Shown piece after piece: positions 51,812 to 63,135 of a stretch of DNA of 64,000 nt (position 1 is its first letter; the number at the start of each line of letters is the position of its first letter). The notes under the pieces are model-generated. The model was given only the letters and a program-made list of their open reading frames with translations, ran no database searches and was not told the origin of the DNA. The translations under genes and the position numbers were made by a program. The stretch lies in NCBI GenBank assembly GCA_002897115.2, contig BCIH01000013.1, positions 466,484 through 530,483 on the forward strand. The letters are read 5' to 3'. The stretch is from Prototheca cutis. Lineage: Eukaryota > Chlorophyta > Trebouxiophyceae > Chlorellales > Chlorellaceae.

Positions 51812-52700
51812 TGCGCCCGTTCTTGTGGGATTGACTGTAGGTAAGAATGACATATTAGAGTTACAATGCATGCATGTGCTGGTGCGCTCAGTTTTGCTTA
51901 TTGTTCGGCCCTGGCACCGGCGATCGACCGGGAGGGGTTTTCCGCTTCCAAGCACGTTGCAAGTTGTTGCTGGTCCGTTGCCAGTGCTGTACCGGCCGTC
52001 TCTCTGGTGTCCCCTACAGCGACTAATTTCTGCCAATCAATCCGTTTTCACATCACTGAACAGAGGTAACATCGATGTGCATCTGACAGAGTGCAGAGTA
52101 GCCATTGATTTTGTATCCAATGCCACAGCTATGATTCAATGACGGCGGCAGAGTGCAGCATCGGAAGCAGCCAACCATACGGAACCATGTGTGTTCATGC
52201 TCCAAAGAATCAAGCCCTCGGTGCATTGGATACCACTGAGCTTCCTTCCAGACAGGGCGCGATCTAAGCGAGCAGGATCTCTTCTTATGGGAGGCTGACC
52301 ATTCAGCCACGAGCTACCATGCAGCGGGACCATCGCCTGGTCCCTGTGAAGCTCTCTCAAGCACAACCCCAATGTGTCAAGTTCCCGACTGTGCTATATC
52401 TGTCTCTTGAGCTTGCACGGAAATTTCGGGACGTGTTGTGCAATTCCTGAGCGGCTTGGATTGGTTGACATCAAGTGAGTTTGCAAGGCCCTGCTGGCTG
52501 GCGCAGCACGCCTGCTAGGGTTTCCGTACCATGCAAGCTCATTTTCGTCCCGAGATTGGGCCTGCATTGCACCCAGTGGTTTGCATATTCTCAGTAGACA
52601 AAACACATCGAAATTATCATTCATAGAACAGAATTCTTTCACTGATTAGCAGCATGCGGCCGAGAATCACGGACCTCCAGGGACATCTGAGAACTTCGCA
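51812..52700. other. Divergent intergenic region (HISN3 / RAD4)
   Basis: It should hold both promoters. No gene is supported, though short frames cross it. An ATGCATGCATGT string lies at about 51866-51877. Confidence 0.5.
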
Positions 52701-55700
52701 ATGGACCGGGAGAACGTGCGGGAGCGGTCTCATGGCATCGCGCAAGAGCGTGGCAGGTTGCAGCGCGGCATGAGCCCCGACAGAGGAGCGCGTGTCAAAG
52801 ACGAGGATCCCAGTTTGGTCGACGCGAGCTACAAGGCCGTATCGGCCCTGTTGCAGCGCCGACAGAAGAGACGCAAGGTTGTTGCTGGCAGGGCTGGGGT
52901 TCTGTCTGCCTATGGTCGCTGTTTGACGATGTGCAAGGAAGTGGGATGTCTGATGACGCAGTGGTATGTACCTGGGCATATTGTGGGAAGATAACTGAAG
53001 AGCGTGCCCCCCAACAGCCCACCGCAGGGCGCCACAGGAGCGGCGGCCGTTGTGATTACGGCCGGAGCCTGTGGTGCCACGGCAGCAGCAAGCATAGATG
53101 ACCCTGCATCCAGCTCGGCACTGGGTCCCAGTGCCATGCAGCAGCACGCTGAACGGAGCGATGACGGCTCTGACACGGGAGGCCTGGACTGGGAGGAGGT
53201 TGAAGAAAGCGAGAACCCAGTGTACAAGTCGGAGACGGGCACATGGACAGTCAGCCTCGAGCGGGAGATCCCTGTGGCAAAGCGCAAGGGCATTACTCGT
53301 GCCGACAGGGAAGCTGCCCAGCGCCTGCACAGGACGTCCCTGCTCTGCCTGCTTGGCAGGGGCGTGCTGTACGACACCGCAGCATGCGATCCGGAACTCC
53401 AGGCGAGTGGGTGTTGTGTGTGTGGCATCGAGTAAGGCGGGATCTAGTTGCTTGTCATCGTTGGTAATTCCTTGATGAGCCCAGGCACTCAGGATGATCT
53501 GTTACGCTATGCTTGCGGGGGCACTCATGGCTGTGGTGCATTCCATTGTCTCTAAATGATGGAGAGATTCTTGCACTCCACAGTAAAGAGCAAACTCTGA
53601 TGCGCCGCCTGGTTCCGCAGGCGGCGGCATTGTCGTTGCTCCCTCAATGCATTCTCTCTGCGACGAGACCAGGACAAGCGCCACGCATNNCCGGACGCGA
53701 GGAACTGCGATCAAACCCATCACTCGTGATGGAGGTGGCAGCGTGGTGCTCTAGGGAGTTTAAACTGCTGCGGCGGAGTCGGGCACAGGAACGGGTCGCA
53801 CGGGCCGGGGATGAACTGTCGGCCACGCTGCGTGCCGCAGACCGCGGGGTACAGGCCGTCGTGGGACAGCTGTCGGAGGTGGCAGCTCACAGGGCCGGCA
53901 CCGTGGAAGAAATCGTGGCGGTGTGCGCTGCCGCGCTGCGCGCGCTGGGCTGGTCCACACGGATCGTGAGGGCGCTCTACCCGAGCCCACTGAATCCCTC
54001 GGGTGGGTGGGTGGGTGGGCGGGCGGGCAGGCATGTTTGGTTTTGGTTTCTTTTCTAGTGGATTGGAATTGATTTTGAGTTTTCATGGTCGGAGAGGCCA
54101 ATGCACACCGTGCCATGCAGCTTGTGCTATCTCGGAGTGTGATGTCCAAGAACAGGCCTGTGGGGCACCATGGCACTTTATGCTGATGATGACTCCCCCC
54201 TTTTTCCTTTTTCCTGCGCTGCAGCGGCTCTCAGAGAGCAGGAGGCTGAGGAAAAAACCAAGCGCGCGCCGGCGGCCCGACGCCCTGGCCAGAAAAGGAC
54301 CGGAGATGCCGTCGTTACCCCGGACAACGCAGCAGCCGGCCCCCTCCCCAGTCCCCCGAGCGGCGCCAAACCCCGGCGCCGCAAGGCGCGGCCAAACCCA
54401 AAGCTTCCGGACAGTGGATCTTTTATAGACAATGGTGAAAAGGATGGACAGCAAGGGGTGGAGGACGACAGCGACAACGCAGCATCCTCCTCCTTGGCAG
54501 CAGCGCCCCTGCACCGCCGTCGGGGGGACGNAGAGCTGGAGCGACAGCTCCAGATGGCCATGACAGCCACGGCCTTCCAGGCACGAGAAACNNCGCCNGG
54601 GNCAAAGGGAGCTGGCAACCAAAGACGGTCATCGCCACAAGACGATGGTGCAGAACCGCTGGCGTTNACGCAGCGGACTGGGGCCAGGGACATCTCGGCT
54701 CTAGTGGACAGGTCGATTCCTGGCATGGGGCGGTTCTGGCTGGAGATCCTCTGTCATGCGGGCTCGGGGCTGAGGTGGATTTCGCTGGACCCGGTGACTG
54801 GCTGCATTGATCGGCCCGAGGAGATCCGGCGGCTGCAGGGTCCCAGTCGCCGGCTGCACTACGTCGTGGGCTTTGCCGGCAGCGGGGCCAAGGACCTCAC
54901 ACGACGGTATACCGACAGCTGGATTTTGACTGAGCGGGGCCGGGATTCCACGTGGTGGGACGGCACGCTGGCTCCCCTGCGCGCTGCAGAGAGCAGGGCC
55001 GCGCGGTCCGTGGTGGGAGTCCAGCATGATCCAGTTCAGGGAGTAGAGGCGATGCCTGGACATGTGGTGGCATTGGAATCGTCACGGCTGGCGGCGGCTG
55101 CTGTCGCTGCGGGCCTTGCCCAAGGTAACAGTAACGTTAGTGACACACATCCGACAGAACGGTCAGTGCCTTTAGCAATCTCGCTGGCGGCGCGGGAAGA
55201 CGATGAGCTTGCGCGGCGGCAGTTGGAGCATGAACGCAGCGTGCCGGGCACGCAAGAGGGTTTTCGGAACCACAGCGTCTACGTGCTGCAGCGCCACATT
55301 CCCCGGCACCAGGCCCTCCGCCCGTGGTGCAAGCCTGTCGGCCGACACAGGTACTAGATAGTGATGGTGGTGAGGGGGCCGGGGGGGGGGGGGACTCATG
55401 TATGCAAATGAATTGACAAGGATACGGCGAGTGAGAAGGCAATGGGACTTTTAACAATTAACCCCCCACACTCAACCACAGGGGGGAGGCCTTTTATGCC
55501 AGGAAAGATTTGGGCGACGTTCACACCGTGGACAGGTGGCGCCGACTGGGGCGGGAGGTGGTGCCGGAGGAGCTGGCGAGCCCTGCCAAGATGTTGAAAA
55601 AGCGTGGGGCCGCCAAGGAGTGCGCAGCTGACGATGCTGTGACGGCGCGGGAGGTCGGCGGCGGGGNCCAGGCGGCGACAGTCGACGACACGACGCCAGC

Positions 55701-56509
55701 GGGAGATGCCGAGGCAAACCTGGTGCCAGTGTCGAATGATCATTTGACAGCAGAGCATGCTGGTGCGGCGCCTTCTGCAACCCCCGACCCCCAGGCATCA
55801 TTCACTTTGTACTATGGCGAGTGGCAGACACGCCCTGCGGCCCCACTGGCGGCCAGAGAAGGCCGCGTGCCTCGCAATGCCATGGGCAACGTGGAGGTCC
55901 CGCCGCTGACGCAGGCGCTGCCGCTGGGGACGGTGCACCTGGACATGCCGGGCATTGCAGCGACCTGCACGGCGCTGGGGGTCGATGCAGCCCCGGCACT
56001 GGCCGGATTCGAGCACCGCGGCGGCCGGGCGGTGCCGCAGTTTCGTGGTGTCGTCATTGCTACCGAATTTGAAGCGGCTGTGCTGGATTTATACTGGAAA
56101 CAACAGAGGTACGCATGTTGGTTTAGGAGTGGGAATATTTCTTTTCTTGTCTGTGTATGGAGAGGTGCTGGGGCCAGAAGGTGTGGGCGGGGAGGCGCTG
56201 AAGGAAAACCCCGCCATCCACACAAGCAGAGAGCGGGAGCAGCGGGCAGAGGCACGGCGCATGGCACAGGCGGAAGCTGCATGGAAGCTGCTCATCCGGG
56301 CCACGCTGGCACGGGTCAGGTTGGAGCAGCAGTACGGCAGCGAGGCAGCCGCCGGTGCGGGCTCCATGCAGGAAGCTGCGGCGCAGCTGCTTTGTGATCA
56401 GATGCGGCCCCTGGCCTCTGAGACTCAGGGCAGCGGCTGGGAACAGAAGAAGGATGCAGTCGAGGAGGACCGGTGCCTTGTTGCTGGCGAGGACGCCGAG
56501 GAGATCTAA
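52701..56509 (+). CDS. XPC: RAD4/XPC DNA-damage recognition protein
   Basis: Exons 52701-52963, 53018-53402, 53621-54002, 54225-55350, 55482-56108 and 56230-56509 keep phase, about 1020 residues. XPC/Rad4 finds helix-distorting lesions in global nucleotide excision repair. Marks seen are the acidic EEVEESENP then RADREAAQRLHRTSLLCLL (transglutaminase-like fold), LRALGWSTRIV, FWLEILCHAGSGLRWISLDPV, HYVVGFAGSGAKDLTRRY, then the beta-hairpin domains: EGFRNHSVYVLQRHIPRHQA (BHD1), GEAFYARKDLGDVHTVDRW (BHD2) and LYYGEWQTRPAAPL with VPRNAMGNVEVPP and PLGTVHLDMPGIA (BHD3). A basic disordered insert of about 120 residues interrupts the transglutaminase fold (QKRTGDAV, PRRRKARPNPK), and another of about 60 sits between BHD2 and BHD3. 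The intron after 53402 uses a GC donor. Several n bases fall in exons 3-5. Confidence 0.9.
55381..55393. repeat. G tract near a RAD4 intron donor
   Basis: A 13-base G run follows GGTGGTGAGGGGG about 30 bases after the donor of the intron at 55351. Confidence 0.85.
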
Positions 56510-56994
56510 GTCTGTGTGGGCGGCTAGGTTGGTGCGCCAGCTTGCCTGCTCAGAAGAAGAGCTGTCTCAAGTACCTGACATTGCAGAGGAGACTTCCTGC
56601 TTCTTATGTGTTACTTGCCTGAGTTGTGCGGGATGACAGCCTTGCTGCTCAGAAAAGGTACCAAGAAACCCAGATTGTGAGGGGTTGGGTCCAAACCCGC
56701 ACTCACTGGGAGTGATCGTAGTAGCTGAGAAAAGGCCCTTTTTGGGGAGGGCCAGGCTGCAACTCCGAATTCCCGATAGAGTCGACACCAAAAACAATTG
56801 CATCGCACCTCACGCATTCCCCTATTCTGTGCTCGTGTTGATTCGTCACAGGAGACGGGAGGAACCGTTGAATTGCTGGGCGATCGAAAGGGGTCTGGAC
56901 CCTGGGCTGCCGGGTGTCGCTGGGGCAGTGAGAGCGTGTTCGCGTGGGCCGTGGGAAGCCTCAGTTCTTGCGCCGCGCAGCGAGATCCGTGGCC
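56510..56994. other. Intergenic between RAD4 end and SVIP-like start
   Basis: It holds the RAD4 3' flank and the promoter of the next gene. No gene or repeat is evident. Confidence 0.5.
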
Positions 56995-57628
56995 ATGGGA
57001 AACTGCACGAGCTGCTGCGGCAGCAGTGACGCCGAGATCTACGAGCAGGGAGCGCGGTCAGTGCCTGGGTGACAATGAGTGTGCCTTGGGTGTGGGTCGG
57101 GGGCCCTACCTGCAGGAAGAGGGAGGGGTCTGTGGCAGCGGATGGCGCTGACATGTTGAGGCTAGCAGGGCATCCAAGCAGATGGAGGGTCAGAGCCTCA
57201 TCATCCAATCTGGATGCCCTGTCATGCTCTGCAGCAAGACTGGCAACGGCGATGCCTACACTCCACCCCGAACAGCGGGCCCCGACACCGCCCAAGACCG
57301 GGCAGCAAGGCAGGCGGCAGCCGACGCGGTGCGTGGTTTGCCCATGTTTATGGTATTGCGCTTGGAGGAGGTTCTGCATCAACAGTGCACGTGCATCAGG
57401 AAGGGGCTGGGAGGCGCCTGGCCATGCAGGGGTCTAACCCCACGTATCCTAAGAGCTTGCCTATGCCTGGGTGGGAAAAGCATGCAGGCTCAGAGGCGAC
57501 AGACACAGTTTGAGCAGAGCGCGGGTGGCAGGGCTGCCATCAAGTCTGTCAAGGCGGCACAGGCGGATCGGCTGTCGCCCAGGACCAACACCAGGGCCAA
57601 CGACAACGCCTCTGACTGGCTTACATAA
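56995..57628 (+). CDS. Small myristoylated protein, SVIP-like
   Basis: Three exons: 56995-57056, then a second exon ending 57328 that starts at 57235 or 57169 (both in phase), then 57488-57628. This gives 98 or 120 residues. The start MGNCTSCCGSSD is a textbook N-myristoylation signal with nearby Cys for palmitoylation, so the protein should sit on a membrane surface. Further on it is Ala/Arg/Gln-rich: DTAQDRAARQAAADAAQRRQ is helical and close in type to the VCP-interacting helix of SVIP (Ala, Glu/Gln, ArgArgGln). The remainder is basic and polar, ending NDNASDWLT. SVIP inhibits VCP/p97 in ER-associated degradation; that role is only a guess from the layout. Family assignment is weak. Confidence 0.5.
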
Positions 57629-58114
57629 TCACAGCGGTGGCTTGAAAGGGCCCAGTTCCAGGGAGTGGCATTCCCACTGGCCCGGATTCTGAATGATGTT
57701 GATTGATACTTTTTTTCTCGTGGTGGGTGTTCTTATCTCGATATGATTTGATGCTTTGCGCTGCGACGCTTTTGGCTAAGAAGAGGCCCTATGATTCTGG
57801 AGATCCTTGCACACATAGTACCTGCTCCCCCCTGCTGCCTTGCCCTTGCCTCGTTTTCTTTGATTGAATTTTTCCTTCTTGGTCTGAAAGGCGGCAGCAG
57901 TTTTCGAGTTCAACAGAAGTTGCTGGAGAAGGGTTTCCAAGTGGGGGGGGGACATATGGTATGATGCAAGGCAAGAGGGCACGTGCCCTCTGGAGAGAAA
58001 CAGCGACCCTACAGCTCACACCCGCTTNCAACAACTAGCTGGATGTATGCAACCGGTTGCTCATTTCTTCAAGCACATGTATGAAACTCCTGGCAGTCAG
58101 CAACATGACGCATT
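57629..58114. other. Intergenic, convergent 3' ends (SVIP-like / GnT-I)
   Basis: A minus-strand frame (57982-57776) ends in a Lys-rich stretch but joins no gene that I can support. The stretch also holds the string TTTTGGCTAAGA, which is part of U2 snRNA but without its flanks. Confidence 0.4.
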
Positions 58115-60053
58115 TCAAAACCGATCCGCCCACCCTCCGTGGCGCGCACGGTCTGCCCGTCTCGGCAGGCGGCGGGCGGGGTCGGCTTCGATCACGATGC
58201 CTTTTGTCCCCGGGGGCACGCACGCGCACAGTCGCCGCGTCCCCGGGGCCTGGCCGTGGCAGGTGGGCATCTGCTGTGTGATGTAGCACGTGCCTGCGTT
58301 GTCCGGTGCGGGTCCCGCCCCCGAGCCCACCACCATGTTTGGCAGGTCTTTCCCCCACTCCAACAGGCAACCACGAGGGCACGGGAGAAAGCTCTGCAGC
58401 GCTGCAGCATTTTAGGATTGTTGTGGGAGTGAGAATGCCTGTGGGCTTGTTGCATCGATTCAAAACCGCCGGCTCCTACTTGTTGGAAACCCCGACTGTC
58501 TGCTTGTTTCGTCGGCCATCGCCAGCAACAAACCGTTACCTTGGCAAGTATTGACAAAGTGCATGTCTGCCGGGGAGCAGACCAGCTCCTGGGTGCCGCA
58601 GGCGGCGTTGCAGGACTGGTGCGGTTCGGCCGCGATGCTGCGCATGCCATCGGCCGGCCGCACACGCAGCGATTCGGGGAGCAGGTCGCAGCGCCGAGCG
58701 TCGGCAAGCAGGAGCGTGGCCCCCCGCCAGGGCACCACAGTTAAAAACCGAAAGTGCCCGCGGGGAAAGCTCCACACGTGTAGGGTTCTGGCGAGGCGAG
58801 CATAGTGCTCCAATTTATAAGGCACCACGTATACCGCACCCGGCGAGGGAAAGCCCTCGCGCGGTGGCCGCAGCGCGCCCCGCCGCAGCTCATCCGCCGA
58901 CAAGGGCTCAGCCTTTGCCAAGAGCCCGCGAATCCAGGCCTCGTAGGCATCCGTTGTTATTGAAGATGCAGCCGAGGCAATCGTCCCCGGCGCTGCCCCC
59001 TGCTCGGCCCAGGCCATGGCAGCTAACGATTTGCGGAACATGGCAGCATCCATGTTGGCGCCGTGCTCTCCGATGTTGCGCGTGCGGCTGAGCGCCGGGA
59101 TCACGCAGTCTCGGCCCCCGGCTACAGGCTCCATCCTCATCCAGTGGTCCCAGTGCTGTGGTGGCCATGCGGGGCCCAGCTCCCGCCACAGCTCGGCCCG
59201 CATCATCCAGCCCAAGCCCGGGAAGTACGACGTCCGATAGAGGCCCCCGGCGTCCCAGGCATGGCCACGGGCAAAACCGTTGTCGTTCCAGCTGGAAATA
59301 CACCACAGCGTCGGGTCTGCCTCCAGAAGCCATGCCGTCTCGGCAAAATACGTCAAAAAATCTGCATGCTTGCGTGCGTGGTGATTGGTAAATCCACTCA
59401 AAAAATGCTTGTCAAGAAACCCCAGCCATCAATGGATAAATCAATCAATCGACATCGCACATACCTGGGCTGAAAATCATGTCATCCTCGACGATGATGA
59501 CATGGCTGTTCGCTCTTTCCAGAAACACGCGGTCCAGCGCCCACTTGTAATGCTGGGCCAGCCAGGCGTGGCCCGGCTGGAACTCGCCGAGCGCCGGGAC
59601 ACGGGGCCGCTGCCAGTGCTCCACCCGGACCGCGCGGCCGCCGAGCGCCGCCAGGTGGCGCCCAACCGTCGCCTCGACGGCCGAATCGTTGCCGTCCTGG
59701 GAGATGTAGACGCTGAACTTCTCCAGGCCAGGCAACGAGCCCAGCGAATCCAGTGTGGCCTCCAGGTAGTCGGGCCGGTCATAGCAGAAGAGTAATACGG
59801 CAGGATCACGCAATGGCGACGGCGACAGCGGGACATGGATGCCGGAATCGTCACTCCCACTCAGGTTCACCGCTGCCTGGCGTGCTTCCTGCACGAACTC
59901 TCGCTGCTCCTGGAGAGGCAGCACTGCCACCGTCTGAGAGTGCAGCCACACGAGGTGGGCGGCCATGAGCAGGCAGAGAAACAGGGCCAACCAAGGACCC
60001 GCCCTGCCCTGCCATTGCCACCGGGCCATGAGCCCTGCGCCCTGGGGCTTCAT
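58115..60053 (-). CDS. GnT-I (MGAT1-like) with a C-terminal Cys-rich module
   Basis: Minus-strand exons: 60053-59465, 59361-58540, 58401-58115, in phase, about 565 residues (GnT-I usually about 445). The enzyme adds GlcNAc to the alpha-1,3 arm of Man5 glycans in the Golgi, opening complex-type N-glycan synthesis. It is a type II protein with a short cytosolic tail and a signal-anchor (LALFLCLLMAAHLVWL). Marks seen are VLLFCYDRPDYLEATLDSL, HVIIVEDDMIFSPDFLTYF (EDD, the metal-binding DxD equivalent), CISSWNDNG, LYRTSYFPGLGWMM and HWDHWMR. After the catalytic domain, from about residue 445, come SCNAACGTQELVC and, in the last exon, a stretch with further Cys ending RRLCACVPPG. This pattern is not part of known GnT-I and resembles the C-terminus of GnT-V (MGAT5). 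There are two candidate starts (60053, 60029). Confidence 0.88.
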
Positions 60054-61280
60054 GCCCGGCCCAGCCCTGCGACAGGGCCCAGCGCCTCACGACTACGGGA
60101 CCAGTGGCATTGTGATCTTAAATATCACTGTTTGGTGAGGTGCGTGTCAGCCAATCAGATCACAGCGATCTCTCTGGCAGGGCGTGGGGGAGCGGCACGA
60201 CTGGACTGTAGGCGGGCCTTGCAGATACTCTGGAAAACAGGGGATTTCCCGGCATTCCAGGGGAGTTGACTCGCACCCACCGCGTATCGAAACTCAACAC
60301 ACCATGCAGCGCTGATGAGAAGGATCAGTGAGCAAGCCGTGCATCGGCGCACGTTCGCCACCTGCGCTGCACCCCAGGGCTGGCTCTGGGGCTCCATTGT
60401 CGTCTTTCGAAGCATTAATTGGTGGGAGAAATTCCGAGAAATTTCCCCGAGCTGGGGCCTAACCCGCACTTGTCCAGCGATGCAAAGGGAGCTACAACTT
60501 CCCAAACTCAGATCCCATGCGCCTCACCCATCATGCAAAGCAAAATCGTGGACGATGTTGCAAGCGACAATGCACGAGCGCATTGAGGCTGCTTCGAGCT
60601 CGATGAGGTTGCCAGGACATCCGATATCATCTGGGGAGGGGACAAACTCGTTGGGAGGCGATGCCCGAGTGCGTGATCTCATTTAGAAGCCAAATGGACC
60701 ACGTGCATGAGGTTTTGATGGTGTAGCAAGCGTAGGTGTTGCTTGTCGGGGCGGCGCGTCGTGAGGTCGGTAGTATTTTGTTGCCCTGAAGTGCTGTCGC
60801 GCAGAATCTCGCTCGGTTCGGGCATGAAAGGGAGGTTCACCATATCTAGCTAAGCCCTCAGCCATTCAATGGTTCAAAGGGGGCAAAATCGTCATGCGAA
60901 GGGTCGATCGCGTCGTTGCTTAACCGTCGGCACAAATTGCTCGACACAAAACCCAGCCCGTCCGTGCCTAGCAGGTCAGTTTGCCCACTACACCGCACCA
61001 TCGCAGCAGTGCTGTTGTTTCAGAATGCGCGGTGTTCCTTACAGCGTCGGTGCATGCGCATTGCGGTGCAGGGCCTTCTGGAATGCGCATGAGATCATGA
61101 TCACGGCATCCGGTGGACCTTTCGGGAACCTCCGGAAGCCTCGAAGGTTCCCCGCAGGGTGCTTAAAACACCTCGCGTTGGCTGTGTTCTGCACACTACA
61201 TATTGTTTTCGTCGCCCTTTGCACTGCACTTCTCTGAGTAAATTTTCTCTGAATATTATCAAGTCGTTGGCTGAACAACG
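60054..61280. other. 1.2-kb divergent intergenic region (GnT-I / Hsp20)
   Basis: No gene is supported. Several short frames cross it. Heat-shock-element-like repeats occur at 61121-61150, next to the Hsp20 start. The middle is AT-richer and contains no repeat. Confidence 0.5.
61121..61150 (+). promoter_or_regulatory. Heat-shock-element-like cluster
   Basis: TTCGGGAA (61121-61128) and GAAGGTTC (61143-61150) are the two arrangements of the HSE unit pair, with another GAA at 61135. The cluster lies about 130 bases before the Hsp20 ATG. HSF trimers bind such arrays; the inner spacing is not perfectly five bases. Confidence 0.55.
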
Positions 61281-62017
61281 ATGGCGGCATTCTACACGTT
61301 CCAGTCTGGCGACGACTGGCTCGGGTGGCCGAGCTTCGGGCCCCACGCGTTCTTCGGCGGACCACCCAGCAGGAGGTGGCACCGCCGAGGTCCACGGTCT
61401 CACGAGGATGACTGGGATGAGTGCGAGTCCCGTGGGCCCCGGGGTGTTCGGCCGCCGGGACCGCCGCCTCCCCCTTGCCCTGCCGGCAGGGGCCCTCACG
61501 GCAGCTTCCGCCACCCCTGGGCCCCTCCCCCACCCGGCGCTGAGGGCGGCGCCACCCGGCCTCCCTGCCCTCCACCTTGCTCCCACGGGCCTCCACCACC
61601 CCACCCGTGCGCGCCGCACTGTGGGCCCCCACCGCCGCCCCCCGGCCCCCCGGCGTTCTGGCATCCAATGCACTGCCACCGGGCCTTTGGCCGCCCCGAG
61701 CACGGCCGCCCCGGTCGGCACCATTCTTCTTCCCTGCCGCGGACCGAGTCCAGCCCCGCCGACTTCCCGGGCTTTGGACACGTGTCGCTGAACCGGGATG
61801 ACTCCGCCGCCCGCCTGACCATCCTGCTGCCGGGCGTTCCCAAGGAGAACCTCAAGTGAGCAGGGAGATGGGCTGGGAACAGTCCATGGAATTTGCATGG
61901 GATGTCTATCCATAAATGGGCTGCCATGCTTGCCCCATGAGTTTGCCTGTTGTGTTGGCATAGCGTTTCCTCATTGAAAAATATCTCAGGAACAATCTTA
62001 CCTACACATGTCCCTTT

Positions 62018-62101
<84 letters not shown>

Positions 62102-62577
62102 GCGACAGGATCGAGGTCGTGAAAAGGACGCTGCAGGTCGAAGTTCCTCAGGAAAGCGATGGCCAGACACCACTGTTTAGCCGTGCTTTCCAGCTGGGCG
62201 ACACGCTGGACATCGACGCTATCGACGCCGACCTGGCGTTGGGCCTGCTGACCATCACCCTGCCCTACAGGAAGCGCCGCTCGACACAGCCACGCCGCAT
62301 CTCCATCTCCTCAGTCCAGGAACCCGCCAGCAGTTCTGTGGAGACAGCCCCACAGGCGGCGCCCGAGGCCGATGTGCCTGTTGCTAGTCAGCGCAACGAG
62401 GAGGCGGCGACCGCGCAGCATGAAGAGGGAGCCGCCGCCGAGCCTGAGCCTGCCGCTGCCAGGTCCGAATCGCCGCCCTCCCATGGCGGCTGGGTGAGTC
62501 TCGGCAACGACGATCAGGCGGCCGCAAGCGACGACGANGGGTCTGTCGAGGACTGTCCGGTTGATGCGGTGCTCTGA
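61281..62577 (+). CDS. Small heat-shock protein (Hsp20) with Pro/His/Cys-rich arm
   Basis: Exons 61281-61855 and 62109-62577 keep phase and give 347 residues, about twice the usual Hsp20 size. It is an ATP-independent holdase that should form oligomers. The alpha-crystallin domain (about 168-265) reads SLNRDDSAARLTILLPGVPK, ENLKIEVVKRTLQV, FQLGDTLDIDAIDADL and LGLLTITLPYRK. The terminal IxI-like motif is RRISIS. Before it, residues about 45-160 are a low-complexity arm rich in Pro, Gly, His and Cys (for example PPGPPPPPCPAGRG, CPPPCSHGPPPPHP, CAPHCGPPPPPPG, HPMHCHRAF), unusual for the family. The C-terminus is an acidic Ala/Glu-rich extension. One n lies near the end. HSE-like repeats occur upstream and a CA repeat fills the end of the intron. 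Confidence 0.88.
62020..62099. repeat. (AC)40 microsatellite next to Hsp20 acceptor
   Basis: The repeat ends nine bases before the acceptor AG at 62107-62108. No other polypyrimidine tract is seen there. Confidence 0.95.
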
Positions 62578-63135
62578 GATGGGGGCCGATGCCGCCGAGA
62601 GAGGCGGTGGGGGTCTCCCCCTTCCAAAGGAGTCCTAGGCAGGCCAGCAATGGGTGCTGCCGTCATCTACGCAGGTCACCAGGATCTGCAATTCATCTTT
62701 TTCTGGCCAGAGGAATGTTCGACGACAACAATGCCGCGTGATGTCTGCTAGTAAAGGCAGCTTGAGTCCGCCTGTATTCCGTTCCACAATTTCGTGCCCA
62801 TTCCCCGGCACCCCCCCCTGTAAACTCATGATATCAGCATCTCACCATCATCACATCGTCAAGGGAACGACAGCAGCATCCATGCATGTACACCTCCTGT
62901 TATAGGGCAGACCATAAGCATCGCGAGACAAAAAATGGGTGTCAGTTGGTTGACGGGTGATCGTGTCTATCTGAGCCCTGACCAAAGGAGAAAGGGGCTT
63001 GGTGGGCCTTGAGGTCCTGGTGGTTGTCCACCAGGGAGGGGATCCCAGCTGTGGGTGCACAGCAGATTGCCACCGGGTTCCATGGAGTGTACCTTCCCTA
63101 GCCCCAGCGGCCCCAGTGCTGCAAGGCATGCCACC
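62578..63135. other. Intergenic, convergent 3' ends (Hsp20 / fasciclin)
   Basis: It holds two 3' flanks. TGTAA occurs on plus at about 62819, about 240 bases after the Hsp20 stop. No gene is supported. Confidence 0.5.

Noticed and set aside
57760..57790. TTTTGGCTAAGA, as in U2 snRNA
   Set aside because: Only about a dozen bases match. The U2 5' end and the branch-recognition sequence are not in the right order, so I do not call an RNA gene.
57776..58034. Lys-rich minus frame ending KDLQNHRASS
   Set aside because: It looks slightly coding but joins no exon upstream because the GnT-I stop at 58115 intervenes; too short to support alone.
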